Positions 38,507 through 47,268 of a DNA stretch of 64,000 nucleotides are shown one piece after another. The notes below the pieces were generated by a model, which had not been told where the DNA came from, did no database searches, and saw only the letters and a program-made list of their open reading frames with translations. A program made the position numbers and the translations under genes. Within the stretch, counting starts at the first letter, position 1; each line of letters starts with the position of its first letter. Source of the stretch: Streptomyces spongiicola (GTDB lineage: Bacteria; Actinomycetota; Actinomycetes; Streptomycetales; Streptomycetaceae). Location: contig NZ_CP029254.1 of the NCBI RefSeq assembly GCF_003122365.1, positions 6,264,001-6,328,000 on the forward strand. The letters are read 5' to 3'.

Positions 38507-39783
38507 ACGACCTGTACGGGCGGCACCGCGCCGTCATCCCCGACTGGGTCGCGCTCTACTACCGGCAGCCCGTCGAGATCACCCACGGGGAGGGCCGGCA
38601 CGTCTGGGACGCGGACGGCAACCGCTACCTCGACTTCTTCGGCGGCATCCTCACCACCATGACCGCCCACGCCCTGCCCGAGGTCACCAAGGCGGTGAGC
38701 GAGCAGGCCGGCCGGATCATCCACTCCTCGACCCTCTACCTCAACCGCCCCATGGTGGAGCTGGCCGAGCGGATCGCCGCACTGTCCCACATCCCCGACG
38801 CCCGGGTCTTCTTCACCACCTCCGGCACCGAGGCCAACGACACCGCCCTGCTGCTGGCCACCGCCTACCGCAGGTCCGGCCAGATCCTGGCGATGCGCAA
38901 CAGCTACCACGGACGCTCCTTCTCGGCCGTGGCCGTCACCGGCAACCGCTCCTGGTCACCGACGGCCCTCTCCCCGGTGCAGACCCTGTACGTGCACGGG
39001 GGCATCCGCACCCGCGGCCCCTACGCGGGCCTCTCCGACGCGCAGTTCACCGAGGCGTGCGTCGCCGACCTGGAGGACCTGCTCGGCCACACCCGGGACG
39101 TGGCCGCGCTGATCGCCGAACCCGTCCAGGGCGTCGGCGGCTTCACCTCCCCGCCGGACGGGCTGTACGCGGCCTTCCGCGAAGTCCTGGACCGGCACGG
39201 GATCCTGTGGATCGCCGACGAGGTGCAGACCGGCTGGGGCCGGACGGGGGAGCACTTCTGGGGCTGGCAGGCGCACGCGCAGAACGGCCCCCCGGACATC
39301 TTCACCTTCGCCAAGGGCATCGGCAACGGGATGTCCCTCGGCGGCGTCGTCGCCCGCGCCGAGGTGATGAACTGCATCGACGCCAACTCCATCTCCACGT
39401 TCGGAGGTTCGCCCGTCACCGCGGCGGCGGGGCTCGCGAACCTCTCGTACCTGCTGGAGCACGACCTCCAGGGCAACGCGCGGAGGGTCGGCGGACTGCT
39501 CATCGAGCGGCTCCGGGGCATCGCCGCCGGGGTCCCCGCCGTGCGCGAAGTACGGGGACGGGGACTGATGATCGGCGTCGAACTGGTCCGGCCGGGCACG
39601 GACGAGGCGTTCCCCGAGGCGGCCGCCGCCGCGCTCGAGACCGCCCGCGAAGGCGGACTGCTCATCGGCAAGGGCGGCGGCCACGACACCAGCGTCCTGC
39701 GGATCGCGCCGCCGATGTCCCTCACCGTCGCCGAGGCGGAGGAGGGCGCCTCGATCCTCGAACGCACCCTGCGCAGCATCTAG
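38503..39783 (+). CDS. Class III aminotransferase (beta-alanine/GABA-type)
   Basis: A 426-residue PLP enzyme that would convert beta-alanine to malonate semialdehyde with pyruvate or 2-oxoglutarate. Seen: FFTTSGTEANDTALLLAT, the PLP-facing NSYHGRSFSAVAVTG, Asp in WIADEVQTGWGRTG, and the Schiff-base lysine in FTFAKGIGNGMSLGG. GTG 38503 overlaps the upstream stop by four bases. Position between ureidopropionase and dihydropyrimidinase supports the beta-alanine role. Confidence 0.87.
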   Translation: MNDLYGRHRAVIPDWVALYYRQPVEITHGEGRHVWDADGNRYLDFFGGILTTMTAHALPEVTKAVSEQAGRIIHSSTLYLNRPMVELAERIAALSHIPDARVFFTTSGTEANDTALLLATAYRRSGQILAMRNSYHGRSFSAVAVTGNRSWSPTALSPVQTLYVHGGIRTRGPYAGLSDAQFTEACVADLEDLLGHTRDVAALIAEPVQGVGGFTSPPDGLYAAFREVLDRHGILWIADEVQTGWGRTGEHFWGWQAHAQNGPPDIFTFAKGIGNGMSLGGVVARAEVMNCIDANSISTFGGSPVTAAAGLANLSYLLEHDLQGNARRVGGLLIERLRGIAAGVPAVREVRGRGLMIGVELVRPGTDEAFPEAAAAALETAREGGLLIGKGGGHDTSVLRIAPPMSLTVAEAEEGASILERTLRSI

Positions 39784-39796
39784 TCCACGCGAGGGG

Positions 39797-41206
39797 ATGA
39801 CCATGAGCAACCGCACCCTGATCCGAGGCGGACTCGTCCTGACGGCCGCCGACGAGACCCGTGCCGACGTCCTGGTCGAGGACGGCCGCGTCGCCGCCCT
39901 CGCCGCCCACGGCTCGGCCGCCGCCGGGAGCTGGACCGCCGACCGCACCATCGACGCCACCGGGAAGTACGTCATCCCGGGCGGGGTCGACGCGCACACC
40001 CACATGGAGCTGCCCTTCGGCGGCACCTTCGCGTCCGACACCTTCGAGACGGGCACCCGGGCCGCCGCCTGGGGCGGTACCACCACCATCGTGGACTTCG
40101 CCGTCCAGACCAAGGGCCGGACCCTGCGCGAGGGACTCGACGCCTGGTACGCCAAGGCCGACGGCAACTGCGCCATCGACTACGGCTTCCACATGATCCT
40201 CTCCGACGTCGACGCGTCCTCGCTGAAGGAGATGGACCTGCTCGTCGAGGAGGGCGTCACCTCCTTCAAGCTGTTCATGGCCTACCCCGGCGTCTTCTAC
40301 AGCGACGACGGCCGGATCCTGCGCGCCATGCAGCGCGGCACCGCCAACGGCGGGCTGATCATGATGCACGCGGAGAACGGCATCGCGATCGACGTCCTCG
40401 TCGAACAGGCCCTGGCGCGCGGCGAGACCGACCCCCGGTACCACGGCGAGGTCCGCAGAGTGCTGCTGGAAGCCGAGGCCACGCACCGGGCCGTCCAGCT
40501 CGCCCGCGTCGCCGGGGCGCCGCTGTACGTCGTGCACGTCTCGGCCGAGGAGGCCGTCGCCGAACTGGCCGCCGCCCGGGACAAGGGACTGCCGGTGTTC
40601 GGCGAGACCTGTCCGCAGTACCTGTTCCTGTCCACCGACAACCTCGCCGAACCGGGCTTCGAGGGCGCCAAGTACGTGTGCAGCACACCGCTGCGGCCCA
40701 GGGAGCACCAGGCCGCGTTGTGGCGCGGGCTGCGGACCGACGACCTCCAGGTGGTCTCCACCGACCACTGCCCGTTCTGCTTCTCCGGCCAGAAGGACCT
40801 CGGCCGCGGTGACTTCTCCAGGATCCCCAACGGGCTGCCCGGCGTGGAGAACCGGATGGACCTGCTGCACCAGGCGGTCCTCGACGGCCGCATCTCCCGC
40901 CGCCGCTGGATCGAGATCGCCTGCGCCGCGCCCGCCCGGATGTTCGGCCTCTACCCGAAGAAGGGCACCATCGCGCCGGGCGCCGACGCCGACATCGTCG
41001 TGTACGACCCGCACGCGGAGCAGGTCCTCTCCGCGAAGACCCACCACATGAACGTCGACTACTCGGCCTACGAGGGCAAGCGGGTCACCGGGCGGGTCGA
41101 GACCGTGCTCTCCCGCGGTGAAGTCGTCATCGACCAGCGGGAGTTCACCGGCCGGGCCGGCCACGGCGTCTTCACCCCCCGCTCGACCTGCCAGTACCTG
41201 AACTAG
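39797..41206 (+). CDS. Dihydropyrimidinase
   Basis: A 469-residue cyclic amidohydrolase opening dihydrouracil or dihydrothymine. Metal ligands: DAHTHMELPFGG near residue 60, the carboxylated lysine in TSFKLFMAYPG near 155, MMHAENG, VVHVSAEEA, and the final Asp in STDHCPFCF. GAGGGG precedes ATG 39797 (ATG 39803 is alternative). It completes a PydB-PydC-transaminase set; the first enzyme, dihydropyrimidine dehydrogenase, is not in the window. Confidence 0.92.
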   Translation: MTMSNRTLIRGGLVLTAADETRADVLVEDGRVAALAAHGSAAAGSWTADRTIDATGKYVIPGGVDAHTHMELPFGGTFASDTFETGTRAAAWGGTTTIVDFAVQTKGRTLREGLDAWYAKADGNCAIDYGFHMILSDVDASSLKEMDLLVEEGVTSFKLFMAYPGVFYSDDGRILRAMQRGTANGGLIMMHAENGIAIDVLVEQALARGETDPRYHGEVRRVLLEAEATHRAVQLARVAGAPLYVVHVSAEEAVAELAAARDKGLPVFGETCPQYLFLSTDNLAEPGFEGAKYVCSTPLRPREHQAALWRGLRTDDLQVVSTDHCPFCFSGQKDLGRGDFSRIPNGLPGVENRMDLLHQAVLDGRISRRRWIEIACAAPARMFGLYPKKGTIAPGADADIVVYDPHAEQVLSAKTHHMNVDYSAYEGKRVTGRVETVLSRGEVVIDQREFTGRAGHGVFTPRSTCQYLN

Positions 41207-41485
41207 TGTCGCGCCGGGCGACGCCTGCCCCGTCGCGCCGCCCGGCACGGCGACTCGCCGCGTTGCCGAACCAACCGGGTGGGCCCACCACGAGGCCGAT
41301 CCGGCGCCCTGCGATCCACCGCACCGGACGCCGCTCCGCTCCGCGCCGGGTGCTGACGGGCAGACCCCGCCCGAAGCGGAACCGGTGCCGCGCCGGGCGG
41401 CGCTTGCCCCGTCGCGCCGCCGCTGACGGGCGAACCCCGCCTGACGCGGCACTCGAACCAGCGGAACCCGACCCAGGAGGTACAC
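41207..41485. repeat. Spacer with imperfect direct-repeat pairs
   Basis: CGCGCCGGGCGACGCCTGCC at about 41209 recurs as CGCGCCGGGCGGCGCTTGCC at about 41388, and GCTGACGGGCAGACCCCGCC (about 41352) recurs at about 41422. No gene is supported. The LLM gene has AGGAGG just before its ATG at the right end. Confidence 0.55.
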
Positions 41486-42487
41486 ATGGACTTCGGACTC
41501 GTCCTCCAGACGGACCCGCCGGCCTCGGCGGTCGTCGGCCTGATGCGCCGCGCGGAACGAAACGGCTTCCGCTACGGCTGGACGTTCGACTCGGCGGTGC
41601 TGTGGCAGGAGCCGTTCGTCGTCTACAGCCAGATCCTCGAGCACACCAGGGAAATGCACGTCGGTCCCATGGTCACCAACCCGGGCACCCGGGCGTGGGA
41701 GGTGACGGCCTCGGCCTTCGCCACCCTGAACGACATGTTCGGCAACCGCACCGTCTGCGGTATCGGCCGCGGTGACTCGGCGATGCGGGTGGCCGGCCGC
41801 AGGCCCGACACCCTGGCCCGGCTGGGCGAGGCCATCGATGTCATCCGCGATCTCGCCGAGGGCCGCGAGGCCGTCGTCGACGGCAACCCGATCCGCATTC
41901 CCTGGGTGCGGGACGGCAGACTGCCCGTGTGGATGGCGGCGTACGGGCCGAAGGCCCTGGCCCTCGCCGGGCAGAAGGCCGACGGGTTCATCCTCCAGCT
42001 CGCCGACCCCTACCTGACCGAGTGGATGGTCAGGGCGGTCCGCGAGGCAGCGGCCGACGCGGGCCGCGACCCGGAGGCGATCACGATCTGCGTGGCCGCG
42101 CCCGCGTACGTGGGCGACGACCTCGGGCACGCCCGCGACCAGTGCCGCTGGTTCGGGGGGATGGTAGGCAACCACGTCGCCGACCTGGTCTCGCGCTACG
42201 GGGAGCACTCGGCCATGGTGCCGGAGGCCCTGACCGCGTACATCAAGGAGCGGCAGGGGTACGACTACAGCCACCACGGCCGCGCCGGAAACCCGTCGAC
42301 GGACTTCGTGCCCGACGAGATCGTCGACCGCTTCTGCCTGCTGGGCCCGCCCTCCGCGCACATCGAGAGGCTGCGGGCGCTGCGCGAGCTGGGAGTGGAC
42401 CAGTTCGCCGTCTACAACATGCACGACGCGCAGGAGGCGACGATCGACGCCTACGGCGAGGAGGTCATCCCGGCACTCGGCCGCTGA
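41486..42487 (+). CDS. LLM-class F420-dependent oxidoreductase (TIGR03842 type)
   Basis: A 333-residue TIM-barrel flavin/F420 enzyme. FGLVLQTDPPASAVV at the N-terminus, GWTFDSAVLWQEPF, VTNPGTRAWEVTASAFATLND and GIGRGDSAMRVAGRRP are characteristic of this luciferase-like subgroup, which is repeatedly found beside hydantoinase/dihydropyrimidinase genes. A perfect AGGAGG precedes the ATG. A reduction or oxidation step on a pyrimidine-like compound is possible but unproven. Confidence 0.85.
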   Translation: MDFGLVLQTDPPASAVVGLMRRAERNGFRYGWTFDSAVLWQEPFVVYSQILEHTREMHVGPMVTNPGTRAWEVTASAFATLNDMFGNRTVCGIGRGDSAMRVAGRRPDTLARLGEAIDVIRDLAEGREAVVDGNPIRIPWVRDGRLPVWMAAYGPKALALAGQKADGFILQLADPYLTEWMVRAVREAAADAGRDPEAITICVAAPAYVGDDLGHARDQCRWFGGMVGNHVADLVSRYGEHSAMVPEALTAYIKERQGYDYSHHGRAGNPSTDFVPDEIVDRFCLLGPPSAHIERLRALRELGVDQFAVYNMHDAQEATIDAYGEEVIPALGR

Positions 42488-42550
42488 CGCACGACGGACC
42501 GTCACCGTATGCCCTGTATGTCCCAAGCGCCGCTGCGTGTACGTTCGTTG

Positions 42551-42801
42551 GTCTATCGGTCTATTCGGTCTATTCGGTCTATTCGGTCTATCGGCCCACC
42601 GACTGCCCGACCGGACGGGTCGGACGGGCCGACGATGGGGCCCGCCCCGACTGCCCGCCGGCGGCGTCCCGGCGCCGGGCGGCTCGCCTTCGGTTCCCGG
42701 TCGATGCCCGTCCCCCGGCGAGGCCCCGGTCCCGACGTCCTGCCGGGAGGGACCGCTCGCGGACTGCGGACTGCGGACTGCGGACTGCGGACTGCGGACT
42801 A
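42551..42801. repeat. Two short tandem arrays in a convergent gap
   Basis: TCTATTCGG (9 bp) is repeated from 42551 to 42594, and CGGACTG (7 bp) is repeated six times from 42760. The 580-bp gap between the LLM gene and the leftward SDR otherwise holds GGAGGGGCG-type low complexity and no supported gene. Confidence 0.8.
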
Positions 42802-42971
42802 CGGAGGGGCGGAGGGGCAGAGGGGCGGAGGAGTGGAGGGGCGGCCCCGCCGCCGTGCAAGGATCCGACGCCGTCGCGGCACGACCGGCACCGCGGCACG
42901 ACCGGCACCGCCGGGCGGCCGACCCCGCTGCGGAGGGCCGGCGGCCGGGTGGGACACGTCCGCGGCGGGGA

Positions 42972-43011
42972 CCCGGGGTCCGGACCGCTCCCCAGTGGTC
43001 CGGACCCCGGG
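42972..43011. terminator. 15-bp perfect hairpin before the SDR stop
   Basis: Arms CCCGGGGTCCGGACC (42972-42986) and GGTCCGGACCCCGGG (42997-43011) with a ten-base loop lie between the convergent LLM and SDR genes, so probably a shared terminator. Confidence 0.65.
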
Positions 43012-43068
43012 CGCCGACGGGGCCCGCCCCGCACGGGGGTGGAACACGGGGTGGGCCCGGCAGCGGCC

Positions 43069-43863
43069 TCAGCGTCTGCCGCGCTGGGCCGCCACGACCG
43101 TGCGGACCGTGCGGTCCGCGCCTGCCGAGCGGCGCTGGACGCGCTCGGAGAAGCCGGGGAACTGGCCGCCGATCGCGCTGAGGAGCCTCATCTCCGGCGG
43201 CGCGACGTTCACTTCGGCCCGGTTGCGCTCGACGGCGCGCACCACCCCCGTGACCACCTGGCGGGGTGAGACGGTGCGCATCCCCGCGGGCGGCTCGGCG
43301 CCGGTCGCCGCGAACATCCCCGCGTCCCGCACGAAACCGGGCTGCACCAGCGACACCCCGACCCCGTGCTCGTGGAGGTCCTGCCTCAGGCCGAGCGCGA
43401 GGCCCCGAAGCCCGAACTTGGTCGCGTTGTACAGCGCGGAGTGCCTGGTGGCCGTCTTGCCCGAGATGGAGCCCACGAACACCAGATGGCCCCGGCGCGC
43501 CTCCACCATGGCCGGGGCGAGCAGCCGGGCCAGCACGGCCGGGGCGCGGAGGTTGACGGCCAACGCGCGGTCGATCTGCTCGGGGGTGTAGTCGAGCAGT
43601 TCACCGCTGGACGGCAGCGCCGCGTTGGCCAGCAGGATGTCGGTACCGGCCGCTTCCGCGGCGAGGCGCTCCACGTCGTCGGGGTCGGCCAGATCGGCGA
43701 CGACCGCGCGGGCGCCGTACTTCGCCGCCAGCGGCTCGACGGCGTCGCGCCTGCGTCCCGTCAGGATCAACCGTGCTCCGCGCCGGTGGAGTTCGGCCGC
43801 CAGGGCGGTGCCGATGCCACCGGTGACACCGGTGAGGAGAACGGTTGATCCGTTGACGCGCAT
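43069..43863 (-). CDS. SDR-family oxidoreductase
   Basis: A 264-residue short-chain dehydrogenase: TGVTGGIGTAL cofactor loop at residue 12, NAALPSSGELL, catalytic Ser in VGSISGKTATR and Tyr/Lys in YNATKFGLRGLAL. GGAGGG precedes ATG 43863. Substrate unknown; the sequence resembles the many SDRs acting on lipids or ketones. It is divergent from an amidase, with a palindrome in the 50-base gap, so both probably answer to the TetR protein downstream of the amidase. Confidence 0.87.
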   Translation of the reverse strand: MRVNGSTVLLTGVTGGIGTALAAELHRRGARLILTGRRRDAVEPLAAKYGARAVVADLADPDDVERLAAEAAGTDILLANAALPSSGELLDYTPEQIDRALAVNLRAPAVLARLLAPAMVEARRGHLVFVGSISGKTATRHSALYNATKFGLRGLALGLRQDLHEHGVGVSLVQPGFVRDAGMFAATGAEPPAGMRTVSPRQVVTGVVRAVERNRAEVNVAPPEMRLLSAIGGQFPGFSERVQRRSAGADRTVRTVVAAQRGRR

Positions 43864-43882
43864 CTGGTTACCCTCCAGTTCT

Positions 43883-43898
43883 GTTCGTTCGAACGAAC
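43883..43898. promoter_or_regulatory. 16-bp palindromic operator GTTCGTTCGAACGAAC
   Basis: A perfect 16-base palindrome centred between the divergent SDR and amidase starts, in a 50-base gap. Form and position suit a TetR operator (compare the TTCGAACGAA-like half-sites of that family). The TetR gene co-encoded with the amidase is its probable owner. Confidence 0.65.
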
Positions 43899-43913
43899 GA
43901 TAGGGAGCGCAGG

Positions 43914-45347
43914 GTGGTCATGTCCACAGGGGATTTCTCCGGCCTCGCCGAGCAGGCCCGGAAACTGAGGGAGGGCCGGACCACCTCGGTGGAGCTGGTG
44001 CGGGCCGCGCTCGGCCGCATCGAGGCCGTTCGGCACACCCTCAACGCCTTCCGCCACATCCGCGCCGAAGCCGCCCTCGCCGAGGCCGAGCGCGCCGACC
44101 GGCGGCTTGCCGAGGGTGAAACCGCACCGCTGCTCGGCGTACCGCTGGCCGTCAAGGACGACACGGACGTGGCCGGGCTGCCCACCCACTTCGGCTGCCG
44201 CGGGGAGCGCGCCCCGGCGGTCGCGGACGGCGAGGCGGTACGGCGGCTGCGGGCCGCCGGCGCCGTCATCGTCGGCAAGACCAACTCCTGCGAGTTCGGG
44301 CAGTGGCCGTTCACCGAGGGCCCCGCCTTCGGCGCCACCCGCAACCCCTGGTCCGCCGACCACACCCCCGGCGGTTCCTCGGGCGGCTCCGCGGCCGCCG
44401 TCGCGGCGGGGCTGGTGCCCGCGGCCCTCGGCTCGGACGGCGGCGGCTCCATCCGCATCCCCGCCGCCTGGACCCATCTGGTGGGCATCAAACCGCAGCG
44501 CGGCCGCGTCTCGACGCACCCCCACAGCGACGCCTTCCACGGCCTCACGGTCAACGGGCCCCTGGCCCGTACCGTCGCCGACGCCGCACTGCTGCTCGAC
44601 GCCGTCCAGGGCTCCCACCCGCAGGACCCGCACCGGCCCGGCGCCGTCGACGCCTCGGCCGCAGCCCGCCGCGAACCCGGCAGGCTGCGCGTCGCCCTCG
44701 CCTGGCGGCCGCCGTTCACCCTCAGCCGAGCCCGGCCCCACCCCGAGGTGCGGCGGGCCGTCACCGGCCTCGCGGAGGCGCTCGCCGGGCTGGGCCACGA
44801 CGTCGAGGAGGCCCGGCCCCGCTACGGCCTGATCGGCCTCGGTTTCGTCTCCCGGGGCACGGCGGGAGTGGCCGAGTTCGCCGCCCGCCACCCCGAACCG
44901 GAGCTGCTCGACCCGCGCACCCTCGCCGCCCTGCGCAACGGCCGACTGCTCGGCGGGCCGATCGTGCGGGCCGCACGCGCCCGCGAGACGCACCAGCACC
45001 GCCGCGTCGGCGCGCTGTTCGAGACCTACGACGTGCTGCTGACCCCGACCACCGCCGCGCCCCCGCCGCGCATCGGCACCTTCGACGGCCTCGGTGCCTG
45101 GCGCACCAACGCGGCCATGGCCGCCGCCTGCCCCTACGCCTGGCCCTGGAACGTGCTGGGCTGGCCGGGCGTCAACGTTCCCGCCGGCCTCACCTCCGCC
45201 GGCCTCCCCGTGGGGGCGCAGCTGCTCGGCCCGGAGGGCGCCGAGGAACTCCTGATCTCGCTCGCCGCCCAACTGGAGGCCGACCGGCGGTGGTACGAGC
45301 ACCGCCCCGACCCGCTGAGGACGTGGAGCGCCCCGGTGGAACAATGA
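43914..45347 (+). CDS. Amidase-signature-family hydrolase
   Basis: A 477-residue amidase. The Ser-cisSer-Lys triad is visible: Lys in LAVKDDTDVAG near residue 80, and the glycine/serine-rich GGSSGGSAAAVAAGLVPAAL with ALGSDGGGSIRIPAAW. GTG 43914 or ATG 43920 may start it. It hydrolyses an unknown amide. The stop overlaps the TetR ATG. Pairing with an SDR and TetR suggests an inducible catabolic or detoxifying unit. Confidence 0.88.
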   Translation: MVMSTGDFSGLAEQARKLREGRTTSVELVRAALGRIEAVRHTLNAFRHIRAEAALAEAERADRRLAEGETAPLLGVPLAVKDDTDVAGLPTHFGCRGERAPAVADGEAVRRLRAAGAVIVGKTNSCEFGQWPFTEGPAFGATRNPWSADHTPGGSSGGSAAAVAAGLVPAALGSDGGGSIRIPAAWTHLVGIKPQRGRVSTHPHSDAFHGLTVNGPLARTVADAALLLDAVQGSHPQDPHRPGAVDASAAARREPGRLRVALAWRPPFTLSRARPHPEVRRAVTGLAEALAGLGHDVEEARPRYGLIGLGFVSRGTAGVAEFAARHPEPELLDPRTLAALRNGRLLGGPIVRAARARETHQHRRVGALFETYDVLLTPTTAAPPPRIGTFDGLGAWRTNAAMAAACPYAWPWNVLGWPGVNVPAGLTSAGLPVGAQLLGPEGAEELLISLAAQLEADRRWYEHRPDPLRTWSAPVEQ

Positions 45348-45973
45348 CGCGCATGCCCAGCCAGACCAGCGCCTCCCCGGAGCCCGCCGCACCCGCCATA
45401 GCCCCGACCCGGCAGCGCATCGTCCGGGCCGTCCTGCGCATCATCGGCCGGGACGGCATCGCCGCGGTCACCAACCGGCGGATCGCCAGGGAGGCCGGGG
45501 TCTCCCTCGGCTCGGTCACCTACCACTTCTCCAGCCAGCACGAACTGCTGCGCGAGTCACTGCTGCACTTCGTCCGGGAGGAGACCCGGCGCTTCACCGA
45601 ACTCGCCGACGCGGGCGAGGCGGAGGACGTCGACATCGACGGCGCCGCCGCGCTGGCCGCCCGGGTCGCGGACGGCACGGCCTTCGACAGCGAGCACATC
45701 GCGCCCTTCGAGCTCTACATCCAGGCGGGCCGCGACGAGCGGCTGCGCGAGGCGGCGGCCGAGTGCTTCGGCGCATACGAGCGCCTCGCCGTCCGGATCC
45801 TCACGGCCCTCGGCGTCCCGGAGCCCGGCCGTCTCGCCGCCCACACCGTCGCCCTGGTCACCGGTCTCCAGCTCCGCCGCCTGGCCACCGGTTCGCCTGC
45901 CGAGGAACTCACCGACGCGCTGCTCCTGCTCGTCCGGGGCGCGCTGAGCGAGGAGGCGGAGCGGGCCGGCTGA
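45344..45973 (+). CDS. TetR-family regulator, probable repressor of the amidase/SDR divergon
   Basis: A 209-residue regulator with an N-terminal helix-turn-helix (about residues 22-68: AAVTNRRIAREAGVSLGSVTYHFSSQHELL, in part) and a TetR_C-type ligand domain. ATG 45344 overlaps the amidase stop (ATGA), so it is made from the amidase mRNA. The 16-bp palindrome at 43883 would give autoregulation. Confidence 0.88.
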   Translation: MTRMPSQTSASPEPAAPAIAPTRQRIVRAVLRIIGRDGIAAVTNRRIAREAGVSLGSVTYHFSSQHELLRESLLHFVREETRRFTELADAGEAEDVDIDGAAALAARVADGTAFDSEHIAPFELYIQAGRDERLREAAAECFGAYERLAVRILTALGVPEPGRLAAHTVALVTGLQLRRLATGSPAEELTDALLLLVRGALSEEAERAG

Positions 45974-46311
45974 CCCGGTGCGGGCGGTAGCGCCGTGACG
46001 CGGCCGGCCCGGAACCGCGGCCCGCCCGGCCCGGAACCGAGACCGGCCCGGAACCGAGACCGGCCCGGAACCGAGACCGGCCCGGAACCGAGACCGGCCC
46101 GGAACCGAGACCGGCCCGGAACCGCGGCCCGCCCGGAACCGAGACCGGGCCGGAACCGCGGCCGACCCGGCCCGGCCCGGCCGCGGATCGCCCGCCCGCC
46201 CCGGACCGGCACTCCGCGTTCGCCTCGACGTCGACGAGAGTCGGCCAGGTGTGCGCCGACCGGTCACCGGGCGGCGGCGGGAATGTCGGTACGGCGTGCT
46301 TAGCTGGACGC
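45974..46311. repeat. 17-bp tandem repeat block
   Basis: GGCCCGGAACCGAGACC is repeated about five times almost exactly from 46045 to 46130, with degenerate copies (CGCGGCCCG variants) on both sides between 46003 and 46165. No gene is supported; the phosphatase promoter lies near 46280-46311. Confidence 0.8.
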
Positions 46312-47211
46312 ATGACCGAAGAGTTTCTGTCCGGGACGACGGGAAACCCCTGGGAGTCCGCACATCTCGCGCTGGTCGAGGAGGCGGTGCGCAAGGCGGC
46401 CGCCTCCGAGATCATGCCGCGCTTCCGCCAACTCGCCGTCCACGAGATCGCCGAGAAGAACGGCCCGCACGACCTGGTGACCGTCGCCGACCGCAGCGCC
46501 GAGGAGCATCTGACGGCATCCCTGACGGCCCTGCTGCCCGGCTCGGTGGTCGTGGGCGAGGAAGCCGTCCACGCCGACCCGACGGTGTGCGAGGCGCTCC
46601 GGGGCGACGCACCGGTGTGGATCGTCGACCCCGTCGACGGCACCCGCCAGTTCGTCCACGGCGACCCCGGCTTCTGCACGCTCGTCGCACTGGCCCGGCA
46701 CGGCGAGGTGCTCGCGTCGTGGACGTACGCGCCGGCGCTCGACGAGATGGCGGTCGCGGTCCGCGGCCACGGTGCCCGCCTCGACGGCACGGAGATACGG
46801 TCCGGCGCACCGGAGCCCGGCCAGGTCCTCCAGGTGGCCATGTCGCACCCGGACTTCACGACGCGCCAGGAGAAGGCCGCCCTCCTCGCGCTCCGCACCG
46901 AGGGCGTCCACTCCCGGCCGTGCGGCTCCGCCGGCCTGGAGTACCTCGCGGTGGCCCGCGGCGAACTCGAGGCGGTCGCATTCTCCTGGGAGAGTCCCTG
47001 GGACCACGCGGCGGGGCTGCTGCTCGTGGAGGAGGCCGGCGGCACCGACCTGACGCTGACCGGCGAGCGCTTCCGCGTCACCGGCGGCAACGCGCTGCCG
47101 TTCACGGCGGCACGGGACACGGCGACGGCACGGTTGGTCCGCGGACTCCTCGCCTCCGGCGCGGACCGGGAGACGGGGGAGCGGCGGAGCGGGAGGGGGG
47201 AGCGCCCGTGA
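46312..47211 (+). CDS. Inositol monophosphatase-family protein
   Basis: A 299-residue Mg2+-dependent phosphatase. Metal ligands: GEEAVH (Glu), WIVDPVDGTRQFVHG near residue 105 (Asp-x-x-Asp-Gly), and the C-terminal SWESPWDHAAGLLLVEEAGG (Asp). Could be an inositol, histidinol-phosphate or nucleotide phosphatase. ATG 46312 lacks a ribosome site and may be leaderless (TTAGCT-like -10 upstream). It ends just before a 15-bp hairpin. Confidence 0.85.
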   Translation: MTEEFLSGTTGNPWESAHLALVEEAVRKAAASEIMPRFRQLAVHEIAEKNGPHDLVTVADRSAEEHLTASLTALLPGSVVVGEEAVHADPTVCEALRGDAPVWIVDPVDGTRQFVHGDPGFCTLVALARHGEVLASWTYAPALDEMAVAVRGHGARLDGTEIRSGAPEPGQVLQVAMSHPDFTTRQEKAALLALRTEGVHSRPCGSAGLEYLAVARGELEAVAFSWESPWDHAAGLLLVEEAGGTDLTLTGERFRVTGGNALPFTAARDTATARLVRGLLASGADRETGERRSGRGERP

Positions 47212-47232
47212 GGGCCGCCGTGCGCACGGGCC

Positions 47233-47268
47233 GGTAGGCTCGGCGGCACGACCGCCGCCGAGCCTACC
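47233..47268. terminator. 15-bp perfect hairpin after the phosphatase gene
   Basis: GGTAGGCTCGGCGGC (47233-47247) pairs exactly with GCCGCCGAGCCTACC (47254-47268) around a six-base loop, 22 bases after the stop. It overlaps the beginning of the peptidase E-like reading frame. Confidence 0.75.

Noticed and set aside
42972..43011. Operator for the SDR or LLM gene
   Set aside because: The palindrome is at the 3' ends of two convergent genes, so a terminator is the better reading.
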